The notes beneath the pieces were generated by a model. That model saw only the letters and a program-made list of their open reading frames with translations. It made no database searches and was not told where the DNA came from. The position numbers and the translations under genes are program-made. Positions 55,881 to 64,000 of a stretch of 64,000 nt of DNA are shown here, piece by piece. Location: contig NZ_JACFTB010000001.1 of assembly GCF_014281965.1 (NCBI RefSeq), forward strand, positions 434,001 to 498,000, written 5' to 3'. The stretch comes from Rhodococcus sp. BP22. GTDB taxonomy: Bacteria; Actinomycetota; Actinomycetes; Mycobacteriales; Mycobacteriaceae. The first letter of the stretch is position 1; each line of letters opens with the position of its first letter.

Positions 55881-57701
55881 CTAGTAGTCCGGGGGCAACT
55901 GCTCGAACATTTCTCTGGTGACCGCCACCGCGTTGTCGGAGCTTCCACCACGAACGACGAGCGTCGCGAATGCCAGATCGCCGCGGTAGCCGACGAACCA
56001 CGCGTGCGAACCACCCTCGACCTCGGCCTCCCCCGTCTTGCCGTACACCTCGCCCTGATCGGCGATCCGCTCGGCGGTGCCACTGGTGACGACCGAGCGC
56101 ATCATCCCTCGAAGCCCGTCGACCATCAGCGGCGAGATCGGTGGATGGTCACCCTCGATCCGAGTTTCGCGTCCCACGATCAGATTCGGTTCCGGCGTCG
56201 ATCCGTGTGCCACGGTGGCAGCAGCAAGCGCCATTCCGAACGTCGAGACCACGACCTTGCCTTGACCGAATCCGTCCTCGGTTCGCTGGACCAATTCTTC
56301 GGCCGGTGGCACCGACCCGGAATCGGTGGGCAATCCCACGACGTCGTAGTCCGGACCGACCCCGAACTGTGAGGCTGCCACGGTGAGCGCGTCAGGTTCC
56401 ATTTCGCTGGCGAGCTTGGCGAAAGACGTATTGCAGGAGCGAGTGAACGCGGTTCCCATCGATACGTTCCCGAGCGAGAATTCGTTGTAGTTCGGGATGC
56501 TGCGTTCGCCGATCTCGATACGCCCCGGGCACGGCACCGTCGTATCCGGGGTCGCGAGTCCCGACGATATGGCTGCGCCGGCCGTGATGATCTTGAAGGT
56601 CGACCCGGGCGGGTACAGGCCCGCGGATGCCACAGGACCGTCGCGATCGGCTTCTTTGTTCTGGGCAACTGCGAGAATCGCCCCCGTGGACGGCTGAATC
56701 ACCACCATCATGGCTTGTTCGATCCGCGCGTTCACCGCATTCTGTGCTGCCACCTGAATGTTGCGATCGAGGCTGATGGATACCGAGGGCGCAGGCTGCG
56801 AGGGCGTGTCGGTCAGTACGTCGACGTCGACCCCGTTGCGGTTCACCGTGACCACGCTCCACCCGGCTTTGCCGTCGACCTCGTCGATGACGGTTTTCTT
56901 CACCTGAGAAATCAAATCGGGGGCGAACGTCGGATCGGTCGTGAGCAGATCGGACTCGCCGGACACGGTCACGCCCGGCAGTGCGGCAAGCGACGCCGCG
57001 ACGGGCTCATAGTCCTCGGCGCGGAGCAGGGCAACTGGATAGTCGCCCTTGGTCGATGTCGCCGACTCGACGATGCTTTGCGCCGAGATCTTCGAATCGA
57101 ACGGCGCGAGAATGGATGCCAGTCCGGTCGCAGACGAGACGATGTCGCCGGATTCTTCAGCGTTCACCTTGACGCGGTGCACCACACCGGGCACCAGGAC
57201 GTCCGACCCCGACCGCTCGTTGACGCGTGCCCGCGGCGGCGACGTCGAGCGCAATTCCATGGTCTGTGTGTCACCGAGACCAGGGTGAATATCGGTCGAC
57301 GTCCACCGCACTCCCCAGTTGCCGTCGGCACGGCCCATTTGCAGTTCTCCGTCGTAGGACCAGACTCGGCCCTTGGGAAGGTGCCATTGGTAGGTGTAGC
57401 CGACCAGCGCAGTGTCACCATCGACGCGCACCGAAGTTGTTCGGGCCTCCATGGATTCCGCTTGCAGGTTCTGCCAGGTATCGGCCAGCGCTGCTGCCGC
57501 TGATTCGGGAATATCGGTCTTCGCCGAGGCTGCCTCGATGTCGTTCGAGGCGAAGGCCGAGAGAAATTCCTGAGCTGCAGGTTCGGGACCATCCGGCGCG
57601 GGGGTACACGCGACGGCGGTGCCGACGACGAAGACACACACGAGCGATGCCACCGCGGGTCGTCGAACGCGCCGCATATCCGAGAACCTCATCGCGCTCA
57701 T
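55881..57701 (-). CDS. Penicillin-binding transpeptidase lipoprotein
   Basis: 606 residues, matching Rv2864c. A signal peptide ends in the lipobox AVAC. An NTF2-like MecA_N domain (about 40-150) is followed by a PBP dimerisation region and the transpeptidase domain, with SxxK in PPGSTFKIITAG (near residue 366), SCN in SCNTSFAKLA (near 424) and KTG in GKTGEAEVEGG (near 555). It acts outside the membrane in peptidoglycan cross-linking and is a beta-lactam target. ATG at 57701; a second ATG nine bases later is possible. Confidence 0.94.
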   Translation of the reverse strand: MSAMRFSDMRRVRRPAVASLVCVFVVGTAVACTPAPDGPEPAAQEFLSAFASNDIEAASAKTDIPESAAAALADTWQNLQAESMEARTTSVRVDGDTALVGYTYQWHLPKGRVWSYDGELQMGRADGNWGVRWTSTDIHPGLGDTQTMELRSTSPPRARVNERSGSDVLVPGVVHRVKVNAEESGDIVSSATGLASILAPFDSKISAQSIVESATSTKGDYPVALLRAEDYEPVAASLAALPGVTVSGESDLLTTDPTFAPDLISQVKKTVIDEVDGKAGWSVVTVNRNGVDVDVLTDTPSQPAPSVSISLDRNIQVAAQNAVNARIEQAMMVVIQPSTGAILAVAQNKEADRDGPVASAGLYPPGSTFKIITAGAAISSGLATPDTTVPCPGRIEIGERSIPNYNEFSLGNVSMGTAFTRSCNTSFAKLASEMEPDALTVAASQFGVGPDYDVVGLPTDSGSVPPAEELVQRTEDGFGQGKVVVSTFGMALAAATVAHGSTPEPNLIVGRETRIEGDHPPISPLMVDGLRGMMRSVVTSGTAERIADQGEVYGKTGEAEVEGGSHAWFVGYRGDLAFATLVVRGGSSDNAVAVTREMFEQLPPDY

Positions 57702-57743
57702 CGTAGTTCGACTAGAGCGCGCGCGAGCGCAGCGAATCGCGGT

Positions 57744-58580
57744 CTAGTCCAGAAGGACTGTGGTGAACGTGGCGACCTGCTCGAGGCCGATACGGCTGTA
57801 CGCGCGGCGCGCGGGCCAATTGAAGCTGTTGACGTACAGGCTGGCGATGCGACCGCTTCGCACCACGGAGTCGACGACGGTAGCTGTACCCGCCGATCCG
57901 AGACCCTGCCCACGGTAGAGCGGGTGAACCCACACACCTTGAATCTGGCCGACCGATGCGGACTGCGATCCGACTTCGGCCTTGTAGATGACTTCTCCGT
58001 CCTCGAATCGCGCCCATGCTCGGCCAGCGGCGATGAGACTGGCGATCCGACGGCGATAACCCCTACCACCGTCGTTTGCCTGTGGATCGACACCGACTTC
58101 CTCGATGAACATGGCTACGGCGGCACTGAGATAGACGTCGAGCTCGTCGGCGTGCACGAGTCTGACCAGAGGGTCGGGAGGAAATACCGAATACGTCGAT
58201 GTCGCCAACAGTGGTTGCTCGCTGCGCAGCTCGCGCGGCGCACCCCAATCGGGTTCGAGCATCTCCCACAACGGCAACGTCAGTTCGGCACGGCCGACAA
58301 GCGAAGAACACATACGCGGACCACGACAAGCGCGGTCGGCGAACGAGCGGAGATCATCGACGGAACCGAGGAGCGGAACGAGGTTGGCACCGTAGAAGCA
58401 CAAGGATTCGTCCGGGCCCCCTCGGCTCCACATCTCGCCGTGGAACGACCGCGGGTCGAGCCCCGAATCCTGCACTCGAGCCGCGATCATGCACGAGGCA
58501 ACCGGGTCGGCGTCGAGGACACGGAGAACATGCGCCGTGTCCTTCCCGCTCAGCGGCTTCGCACCCAAGAGCTTGAGCAC
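57744..58580 (-). CDS. DUF4081 / GNAT N-acetyltransferase
   Basis: 278 residues. The N-terminal DUF4081 domain (about 1-130) is followed by a GNAT domain (about 145-275) with VGQIQGVWVHPLYRGQGLGSAGTATVVDSVVRSGRIASLYVNSFNWPARRAYSRIGLEQVATF, the acetyl-CoA binding motif. It matches Rv2867c, which lies between the pbp and ispG genes in M. tuberculosis. The substrate is unknown. GTG at 58580. Confidence 0.9.
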   Translation of the reverse strand: MLKLLGAKPLSGKDTAHVLRVLDADPVASCMIAARVQDSGLDPRSFHGEMWSRGGPDESLCFYGANLVPLLGSVDDLRSFADRACRGPRMCSSLVGRAELTLPLWEMLEPDWGAPRELRSEQPLLATSTYSVFPPDPLVRLVHADELDVYLSAAVAMFIEEVGVDPQANDGGRGYRRRIASLIAAGRAWARFEDGEVIYKAEVGSQSASVGQIQGVWVHPLYRGQGLGSAGTATVVDSVVRSGRIASLYVNSFNWPARRAYSRIGLEQVATFTTVLLD

Positions 58581-58657
58581 TTACGCCACCTCCTCGACCA
58601 ACGCATCCACCGACATAGAAGACCAGATTGCCAGACTTACGGGCGCAAGTGTGCCAA

Positions 58658-59821
58658 TCAGCTGACCGTTACGACAGGGGTGCTTGCATCCGCACTCTCG
58701 TCGACTTCGTATTCCTCGGCGATACGCATTGCTTCCTCGATCAAGGTCTCCACGATCTGAGCTTCGGGAACCGTTTTGATGACCTTGCCCTTGACGAAGA
58801 TCTGCCCTTTGCCGTTGCCGGACGCGACACCGATATCTGCATCCCGGGCCTCACCGGGGCCGTTCACCACGCACCCCATAACCGCAACACGAAGCGGGAT
58901 TTCCATGCCTTCGAGCCCGGCGGTGACCTCGTCGGCGAGCTTGTACACGTCCACCTGAGCACGGCCGCACGACGGGCAGGAAACGATCTCCAGCTTGCGT
59001 GGGCGGAGGTTGAGCGACTGAAGAATCTGGTTGCCGACCTTGATTTCCTCGGCCGGTGGTGCAGAGAGCGACACACGAATCGTGTCGCCGATCCCACGAG
59101 AGAGCAGCGCTCCGAACGCGACTGCAGATTTGATGGTGCCCTGGAATGCAGGTCCGGCTTCTGTCACTCCCAGGTGCAGCGGATAGTCACACTGCGCCGC
59201 AAGTTGCTCGTAAGCAGCCACCATGACAACGGGGTCGTTGTGCTTGACCGAGATCTTGATGTCACCGAAGCCGTGCTCCTCGAACAGCCCGGCTTCCCAC
59301 AGTGCCGATTCCACCAGCGCTTCGGGCGTGGCCTTGCCGTACTTGTCCATCATCCGCTTGTCGAGCGATCCGGCATTGACGCCGATCCGGATGGGGATGT
59401 TGGCCTCGCGGGCCGCCTTCGCGACCTCCTTGACACGCCCGTCGAATTCCTTGATGTTGCCAGGATTCACTCGGACGGCCGCGCACCCGGCATCGATCGC
59501 CGCGAAAATGTACTTGGGCTGGAAGTGGATATCGGCAATGACCGGTATCTGGCTCTTCCGCGCAATGATGGACAGCGCATCGGCGTCCTCTTGTGTGGGG
59601 CACGCCACTCGAACGATGTCGCATCCCGACGCTGTCAGCTCTGCGATCTGCTGCAGGGTGGCGTTGATGTCGTGGGTCTTGGTGGTTGTCATCGACTGCA
59701 CCGAGATCGGGTGTTCGCTGCCGACACCGACGGTGCCGACCTGCAGTTGACGAGTCTTACGTCGAGGAGCGAGTACGGGAACCGGCGGCGCCGGCATTCC
59801 CAATCCGACTGACACAGTCAC
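58658..59821 (-). CDS. ispG: 4-hydroxy-3-methylbut-2-en-1-yl diphosphate synthase (flavodoxin)
   Basis: Sixth step of the MEP isoprenoid pathway, using a [4Fe-4S] cluster. 387 residues, the same length as mycobacterial GcpE. Conserved blocks: [69 protein letters not shown], and the cluster cysteines in [11 protein letters not shown] and [22 protein letters not shown] at 59821 follows a GGGAAGAAGG ribosome binding site and fits the family start. Confidence 0.96.
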   Translation of the reverse strand: MTVSVGLGMPAPPVPVLAPRRKTRQLQVGTVGVGSEHPISVQSMTTTKTHDINATLQQIAELTASGCDIVRVACPTQEDADALSIIARKSQIPVIADIHFQPKYIFAAIDAGCAAVRVNPGNIKEFDGRVKEVAKAAREANIPIRIGVNAGSLDKRMMDKYGKATPEALVESALWEAGLFEEHGFGDIKISVKHNDPVVMVAAYEQLAAQCDYPLHLGVTEAGPAFQGTIKSAVAFGALLSRGIGDTIRVSLSAPPAEEIKVGNQILQSLNLRPRKLEIVSCPSCGRAQVDVYKLADEVTAGLEGMEIPLRVAVMGCVVNGPGEARDADIGVASGNGKGQIFVKGKVIKTVPEAQIVETLIEEAMRIAEEYEVDESADASTPVVTVS

Positions 59822-59859
59822 TTCGTTGCCTTCTTCCCTAGCTATGAGCACGAGTGTAT

Positions 59860-61074
59860 CTAGAACAATCGGATCGGGTTCACGATGTCCGCGGTGAGAG
59901 TGAGCAACATGTACGCGCCGCCGATCACGATCACCACATACGTGACGGGCATCAGCTTCATGTAGTCGACGGGTCCACCGTTCGGCAGACCACGACGCTG
60001 GCGGAAGAAATTGCGGATCCGCTCGTAGATGGTGACGGCCATGTGTCCGCCGTCGAGGGGAAGCAGCGGCAGCAGGTTGAAAATGCCGAGGAAGAAGTTC
60101 AGGCTCGCGAGCAGCAGTACGAATACCGGCCACAACGACCTCTCCACCAGTTGCCCGCCGATCACGCTGGCCCCGACCACACTTATCGGTGTTTCCGGGT
60201 CTCTGACCCCTCCGGTGACCGAGGTCCACAGGTCCGCGACCTTGCTCGGCATCTGCACCAGCCGGTGTGCAGTCTCGACGAACATGTCGCCGGTGAACGC
60301 GAACGATGCAGGTATCGCCGCGAGCGGGTTGTACTGGGTCGGATAGAAATACGCGAGCTGAAGGCCCACCGCGCCCACGGTTGTCGACTTACGCCCGGTC
60401 TCGGTGCCGTCACGTACCCAACGCTGGACCTGCTGGATCTGTACGGGGAAGGTCAGCTCACGCCCGTCGCGTTCGACGACGAAGTCAGCGGTTCCGGACA
60501 GCGGCTGCGTGGCCGCGACGACATCGGCGAAGTCTGTAGTCGGAGTGCCGTTCACCGAGACGATGACGTCCCCTTCACGGATACCCGCTGAGTAGGCCGG
60601 ACTGGGTCCACTGCATTCCGGGTAAGTGAGATCTTCGTTCTGTGTCGCTGTCACGCAGGGCATCTCGCCCACCATCGCGTTGCTCGGCTGATTGAGATTC
60701 GGCAGTCCCCAGCCCACAGCGAGCGTGAAGATGAGTAGGAAACCGAGAACGAAGTTCATCGCTATTCCGCCGAGCATGACGATGAGCCGCTTCCACGTTT
60801 TCTGCCGATACATCGCACGCTCGACCTCGTCGGGCGCGAGCTCGTCGATCGCGGTCATCCCGGCGATGTCACAGAAACCGCCTGCCGGTATCGCCTTGAG
60901 TCCGTACTCCGTCTCACCCCGCCGAAAAGAGAACACCTTTGGACCGAAGCCGATGAAGAAGCGTCGAACCTTCATGCCCGTGGCGCGTGCGGTCAACATA
61001 TGACCGGCCTCGTGCAGGGCGATGGACACCGTGATCCCCAGGGCGAACAGTACGACGCCGAATGCGAACACCAT
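59860..61074 (-). CDS. rip1: Site-2 zinc metalloprotease, RseP/Rip1 family
   Basis: Intramembrane protease that cleaves anti-sigma factors and other membrane proteins. 404 residues. The zinc motif HEAGH is at residues 21-25 in the first helix; a PDZ domain spans about 150-230 ([27 protein letters not shown]); the third ligand is in [15 protein letters not shown] (L-D-G). About four membrane helices. It lies between ispG and dxr, as in M. tuberculosis Rv2868c-Rv2870c. In mycobacteria Rip1 controls several sigma factors and cell envelope composition. Confidence 0.94.
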   Translation of the reverse strand: MVFAFGVVLFALGITVSIALHEAGHMLTARATGMKVRRFFIGFGPKVFSFRRGETEYGLKAIPAGGFCDIAGMTAIDELAPDEVERAMYRQKTWKRLIVMLGGIAMNFVLGFLLIFTLAVGWGLPNLNQPSNAMVGEMPCVTATQNEDLTYPECSGPSPAYSAGIREGDVIVSVNGTPTTDFADVVAATQPLSGTADFVVERDGRELTFPVQIQQVQRWVRDGTETGRKSTTVGAVGLQLAYFYPTQYNPLAAIPASFAFTGDMFVETAHRLVQMPSKVADLWTSVTGGVRDPETPISVVGASVIGGQLVERSLWPVFVLLLASLNFFLGIFNLLPLLPLDGGHMAVTIYERIRNFFRQRRGLPNGGPVDYMKLMPVTYVVIVIGGAYMLLTLTADIVNPIRLF

Positions 61075-61080
61075 CTTCGA

Positions 61081-62259
61081 TTAATCCTTCTGATTCAAGA
61101 GTGCGCGGGCCTGACGACGAGCCCAGGAATCGGCTGCGAGTACCTCGCCCACGGTAGTGGGAGTGGCGGTCCACTCGCTGCTGCCTGCCCCGAGGACCTC
61201 CTTGACGGTGTCGACGATCCGTGGGAATTCGATACGGCCGGCGAGGAACGCTTCGGCGGCGACCTCGTTCGCTGCGTTGTAGACCGCCGTCATGCAACCC
61301 CCGAGAATTCCCGCCTCACGCGCCAGTTGGACAGCAGGGAACACCCGATCGTCGAGCGGCTCGAAATCCCAGGAGAACGCGGTCGTGAAATCGAGTGGAC
61401 GGGCAGCATTCGCGACCCGGTTCGGCCATCCCAATGCGAGCGCGATCGGCAGACGCATATCGGGCGGACTCGCCTGCGCGATCGTCGATCCATCGAAGAA
61501 GGTGACCATCGAATGCACGATCGACTGTCGATGAACCGTGACATCGATCCGCTCGTACGGGATACCGAACAGCAGATGAGTTTCGATCAGTTCGAGCCCC
61601 TTGTTCACCATCGTCGCGGAGTTCAGCGTGTTCATCTGCCCCATCGACCAGGTCGGATGCGCCGCTGCCTGCTCGGGAGTGACGGATTTCAACTCTGCCT
61701 CCGACCAACCGCGGAACGGGCCGCCCGACGCAGTCAACACCAGCCGCTCCACCTCCTCGGCTCGACCACTTCGAAGACACTGTGCAAGGGCAGAATGTTC
61801 GGAATCCACTGGGACTATCTGCCCGGGAGCAGCAGCCCTGAGGACGAGCTCGCCGCCCGCGACCAAGGATTCCTTGTTCGCCAGGGCCAGCGTCGCTCCG
61901 GATTTCAACGCAGCGAGTGTCGGCTCCAGCCCACGCGAGCCCACCAACGCGTTCAACACGACGTCGGCCTCGACCGACTCCACGAGTTCGGTGACGGCAC
62001 GATCGCCGGTCAGGACGTTCGCCAGATCCAATTCGGCACCCGTATTCGGGTCTGCGACTGCGACGGACGAGACACCGGTATCGCGGATCTGACGTCCGAG
62101 CAGGTCGATGTTGCGACCGCCTGCGGCGAGCCCGACCACCTCGAACGATTCGGGATTGGCAGCGATCACCTCGAGGGCTTGGGTTCCGATGGAACCGGTG
62201 CTGCCCAGGAGCAACACCCGGACAGGACGCGATACTGGAGGTGTTCGATGCTCGGGCAC
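61081..62259 (-). CDS. dxr: 1-deoxy-D-xylulose 5-phosphate reductoisomerase
   Basis: Second MEP-pathway enzyme, NADPH-dependent and the target of fosmidomycin. 392 residues. NADPH motif [32 protein letters not shown]; the active-site acidic residues in [27 protein letters not shown]; and the [16 protein letters not shown] block. The ATG start at 62259 follows the divergent gap to the DUF1990 gene. It is 6 bases upstream of rip1, so the three genes ispG, rip1 and dxr form one operon. Confidence 0.96.
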   Translation of the reverse strand: MPEHRTPPVSRPVRVLLLGSTGSIGTQALEVIAANPESFEVVGLAAGGRNIDLLGRQIRDTGVSSVAVADPNTGAELDLANVLTGDRAVTELVESVEADVVLNALVGSRGLEPTLAALKSGATLALANKESLVAGGELVLRAAAPGQIVPVDSEHSALAQCLRSGRAEEVERLVLTASGGPFRGWSEAELKSVTPEQAAAHPTWSMGQMNTLNSATMVNKGLELIETHLLFGIPYERIDVTVHRQSIVHSMVTFFDGSTIAQASPPDMRLPIALALGWPNRVANAARPLDFTTAFSWDFEPLDDRVFPAVQLAREAGILGGCMTAVYNAANEVAAEAFLAGRIEFPRIVDTVKEVLGAGSSEWTATPTTVGEVLAADSWARRQARALLNQKD

Positions 62260-62328
62260 TCGTTCATTGTTCCTGATCGACTCTGAGAGTCACCTGTGCG
62301 GCCGCCATCCGTGGCACGCTGGGCTCTC

Positions 62329-62817
62329 ATGGAGCTCACTTATCCCGAGATCGGCGGCACCAAGGGCCCGTTGCCCTTCGGCTACCACCACCTCGATCGT
62401 CGACTGCACATCGGCACCGGACGCGATGCATTCGAAGCAGCAGCCGACGCGCTGTCGGGATGGCAGATGCATCGAAAGTCGGGACTCGGTGTCGACGCAT
62501 CGACCCCGACGGCCGAGGTGGACACCGTCGTAGTGCTGACGCTGGGTCCGATTCGGATTCCCTGCCGCGTCGTGTACCTCATCGACTCTCCCGATCGACG
62601 GGGGTTCGCGTATGGCACCTTGCCTGGGCACCCAGAGCAGGGCGAGGAGAGCTTCGCCGTCGAATTCGATCCGGCGAACGGCGCTGTCTTCGCCCACATC
62701 CGCGCGTTCTCACGACCCGGTCGCTGGTTCACTGCACTCGGCGGGCCTGTCGGAAGATGGGTCCAAAGACTCTTCACCGACAGGTACCTGGCCGCTTTGC
62801 GTGCTTACGCTGTGTGA
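62329..62817 (+). CDS. DUF1990 domain protein
   Basis: About 162 residues, cytosolic, of the DUF1990 family of unknown function. Family features visible: ELTYPEIGGTKGPLPFGYHHLDRRLHIGTG, GWQMHRKSGLGVDASTPTAEVDTVVVLTLGPIRIPCRVVYLIDSPDRRGFAYGTLPGHPEQGEESF. The C-terminus is FSRPGRWFTALGGPVGRWVQRLFTDRYLAAL. ATG at 62329. No partner is evident from position; divergent from dxr. Confidence 0.88.
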   Translation: MELTYPEIGGTKGPLPFGYHHLDRRLHIGTGRDAFEAAADALSGWQMHRKSGLGVDASTPTAEVDTVVVLTLGPIRIPCRVVYLIDSPDRRGFAYGTLPGHPEQGEESFAVEFDPANGAVFAHIRAFSRPGRWFTALGGPVGRWVQRLFTDRYLAALRAYAV

Positions 62818-62937
62818 CTTGGCGCCGTGGTCCGCTAGTTGCGCCCCTACTCGCTACTACTGCCGGTCGTATGCCAAACTTAGGGCGCACACGCATGCCG
62901 GACTTTCGGCTGCACCCTGACCCGAGAGGATCGACCG

Positions 62938-63207
62938 GTGGCACAAACCGAACTGGACCCCGCTTCGTACGACCCGGTCGAGTACACCCACGAGGACATA
63001 GCCGAAGTACCCTCGGCCGATTGGGGCTGGAGCGGTGAGTCGAACAAGGCGATGCGGATCGCTGCTATCGCCGTCGCGGTCTTCCTGCTGCTCATGATCC
63101 ACGGAAACCACACGGGCGGAATCGAAGACCTGTACCTCATCGGCTTCGCCATTGCGCTCGTCGGCATCGTGGTTCGCGACATCATCGTCCGCCGGAAGCC
63201 TCGATAG
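62938..63207 (+). CDS. DUF2631 membrane protein
   Basis: 89 residues matching Rv2876-type proteins. An acidic cytosolic N-terminus (EYTHEDIAEVPSADWGWSGES) precedes two membrane helices, about 42-56 (IAAIAVAVFLLLMIH) and 65-82 (LYLIGFAIALVGIVVRD), and a basic C-terminal RRKPR. GTG at 62938, with GAGAGGAT upstream. Function unknown. A clear terminator follows. Confidence 0.85.
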   Translation: MAQTELDPASYDPVEYTHEDIAEVPSADWGWSGESNKAMRIAAIAVAVFLLLMIHGNHTGGIEDLYLIGFAIALVGIVVRDIIVRRKPR

Positions 63208-63219
63208 CACACAGAACCG

Positions 63220-63264
63220 AAAGAACCCGATAGCTGCACTGAGCAGATATCGGGTTCTTTTTTG
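63220..63264 (+). terminator. Rho-independent terminator after DUF2631 gene
   Basis: AAAGAACCCGATA (63220-63232) pairs exactly with TATCGGGTTCTTT (63248-63260), and the T-run continues after the stem. It lies 13 bases after the DUF2631 stop and just before the end of the convergent rlmN gene; the A-rich 5' arm could serve as a terminator for rlmN as well. Confidence 0.9.
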
Positions 63265-63273
63265 CGCTGTTCG

Positions 63274-64000
63274 TCAGTTCTCAGCAGCGAGCTGACCGCA
63301 AGCGGCAGCGATTTCCTGACCGCGAGTATCCCGGACGGTGCACGAAACACCTTGCGCGATCACCCTTCTCACGAATTCACGTTCGACGGGCTTCGGGCTG
63401 GCATCCCATTCGCTGCCCGGGGTCGGGTTGAGCGGAATGAGATTGACATGCACTCTCGATCCGAGGGCCTTGTGCAGCTTCTTGCCCAGCAGGTCCGCAC
63501 GCCACGGCTGATCGTTGACATCTCTGATCATCGCGTATTCGATCGACACTCGACGGCCGGTCTGATCCGCGTAGTATCTTGCCGCCGACAGCACTTCGGC
63601 CACCGACCACCGGTTGTTCACCGGCACCAGGGTGTCCCGCAACTCATCGTCCGGAGTATGCAGCGATACAGCGAGCGTGACGGACAAGCCCTCGTCGGCG
63701 AGTTTGCGAATGGCAGGTGCCAGACCCACGGTCGATACAGTCACCGACCGCTGCGACAGGCCGAGTCCATCGGGCGCAGGAGAGACGATCTTGCGCACAG
63801 CGGAGACGACACGCTTGTAGTTGGCCAAAGGCTCACCCATGCCCATGAACACGACGTTCGACAGCCGTCCTTCGCCTCCGGGCACGGCGCCGTCACGTAG
63901 ATCTGCTGCCGCCGATCGAACCTGGTCGACTATCTCGGCAGTGGAGAGGTTGCGATCGAGTCCAGCCTGCCCGGTAGCGCAAAATGGGCAGGCCATCCCG
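63274..64000 (-). CDS. rlmN: 23S rRNA (adenine(2503)-C(2))-methyltransferase RlmN (5' partial)
   Basis: Radical SAM enzyme methylating A2503 of 23S rRNA and A37 of some tRNAs. The window contains the C-terminal ~242 residues. The visible [27 protein letters not shown] holds the end of the CxxxCxxC cluster motif, followed by [42 protein letters not shown] and [15 protein letters not shown], with the catalytic Cys in [23 protein letters not shown]. The frame runs off the right edge of the window. Confidence 0.95.
   Translation of the reverse strand, partial: GMACPFCATGQAGLDRNLSTAEIVDQVRSAAADLRDGAVPGGEGRLSNVVFMGMGEPLANYKRVVSAVRKIVSPAPDGLGLSQRSVTVSTVGLAPAIRKLADEGLSVTLAVSLHTPDDELRDTLVPVNNRWSVAEVLSAARYYADQTGRRVSIEYAMIRDVNDQPWRADLLGKKLHKALGSRVHVNLIPLNPTPGSEWDASPKPVEREFVRRVIAQGVSCTVRDTRGQEIAAACGQLAAEN

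Noticed and set aside
58628-59812. Plus-strand frame of 394 codons opposite ispG
   Set aside because: Shadow of ispG, which has the complete cluster-binding cysteines and expected length.

Overview
The window is chromosomal core DNA from a high-GC actinomycete. Mycothione reductase, polyprenol-phosphate mannose synthase, a PptT-type phosphopantetheinyl transferase, a Tat-lipoprotein/DUF4439 pair and many GTG starts point to a mycolate-containing member of the Mycobacteriales. Gene order and protein sequence fit Rhodococcus best, but that is an inference from family knowledge. No phage, insertion sequence, CRISPR array, tRNA or rRNA was found. Coding is dense, and neighbouring genes often overlap by 4 bases (ATGA or GTGA).

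Layout. 1-4.9 kb: the 3' part of nuoN, a membrane-anchored EEP-family phosphodiesterase, ppm, a lipoprotein and plsC. 4.9-10.2 kb: M16 peptidase, pnp, rpsO and ribF on the minus strand. 10.3-13.7 kb: a manganese-type ABC transporter (binding protein, ATPase, permease) with its MntR/DtxR-family regulator. 13.7-16.3 kb: truB, pptT and a metallophosphoesterase. 16.4-19 kb: a small membrane protein, then an HTH-TOBE protein coupled to modB and modC, with no modA. 19-27.2 kb: MATE exporter, DHH phosphoesterase, rbfA, ylxP, infB, ylxR, nusA and rimP, the conserved translation and transcription factor cluster read on the minus strand. 27.4-28.3 kb: Tat lipoprotein and ferritin-like DUF4439 protein. 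28.4-36.9 kb: acyl-CoA dehydrogenase, proS, yaaA, a DUF2786 protein, mgtE and an EfpA-like exporter. 36.9-47.1 kb: a cobalamin/siroheme region (cysG, then ABC-F, PhoD-like and F420 oxidoreductase genes, then cobE-like, cobB, cobO and a chelatase), headed by an adenosylcobalamin riboswitch. 47.1-51.7 kb: acetyltransferase, mqo, alpha/beta hydrolase and mtr. 51.7-54.9 kb: a degenerate hydrolase-like protein, cobQ, a 32-bp tandem repeat and map. 55-64 kb: GAF-LuxR regulator, penicillin-binding lipoprotein, acetyltransferase, ispG, the site-2 protease, dxr, DUF1990, DUF2631 and the 3' part of rlmN.

The genes combine into a few programmes: translation and RNA decay (pnp, rpsO, truB, rbfA, infB, nusA, rimP, proS, map, rlmN); metal and cofactor supply (Mn transporter, molybdate transporter, MgtE, cobalamin genes, RibF); isoprenoid and envelope biogenesis (ispG, dxr, ppm, plsC, pptT, PBP, site-2 protease); and redox chemistry (nuoN, mqo, mtr). 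Large blocks follow the order known from Mycobacterium tuberculosis (pepR-gpsI-rpsO-ribF-sirR-truB-pptT; dinF to proS; efpA-cysG-cobB-cobO; mapB; gcpE-rip-dxr), with local insertions.

The most unusual signals are: a cobalamin riboswitch whose 5' strand could pair beside the start codon; an M16 peptidase with no standard start codon downstream of pnp, next to a perfect 16-bp inverted repeat; a 32-bp tandem repeat that spans the map stop and the cobQ start; and a hydrolase-like protein that has lost its nucleophile serine. No clearly new multi-gene system could be demonstrated. The best uncharacterised candidates are the Tat-lipoprotein/DUF4439 pair and the YaaA/DUF2786 pair.
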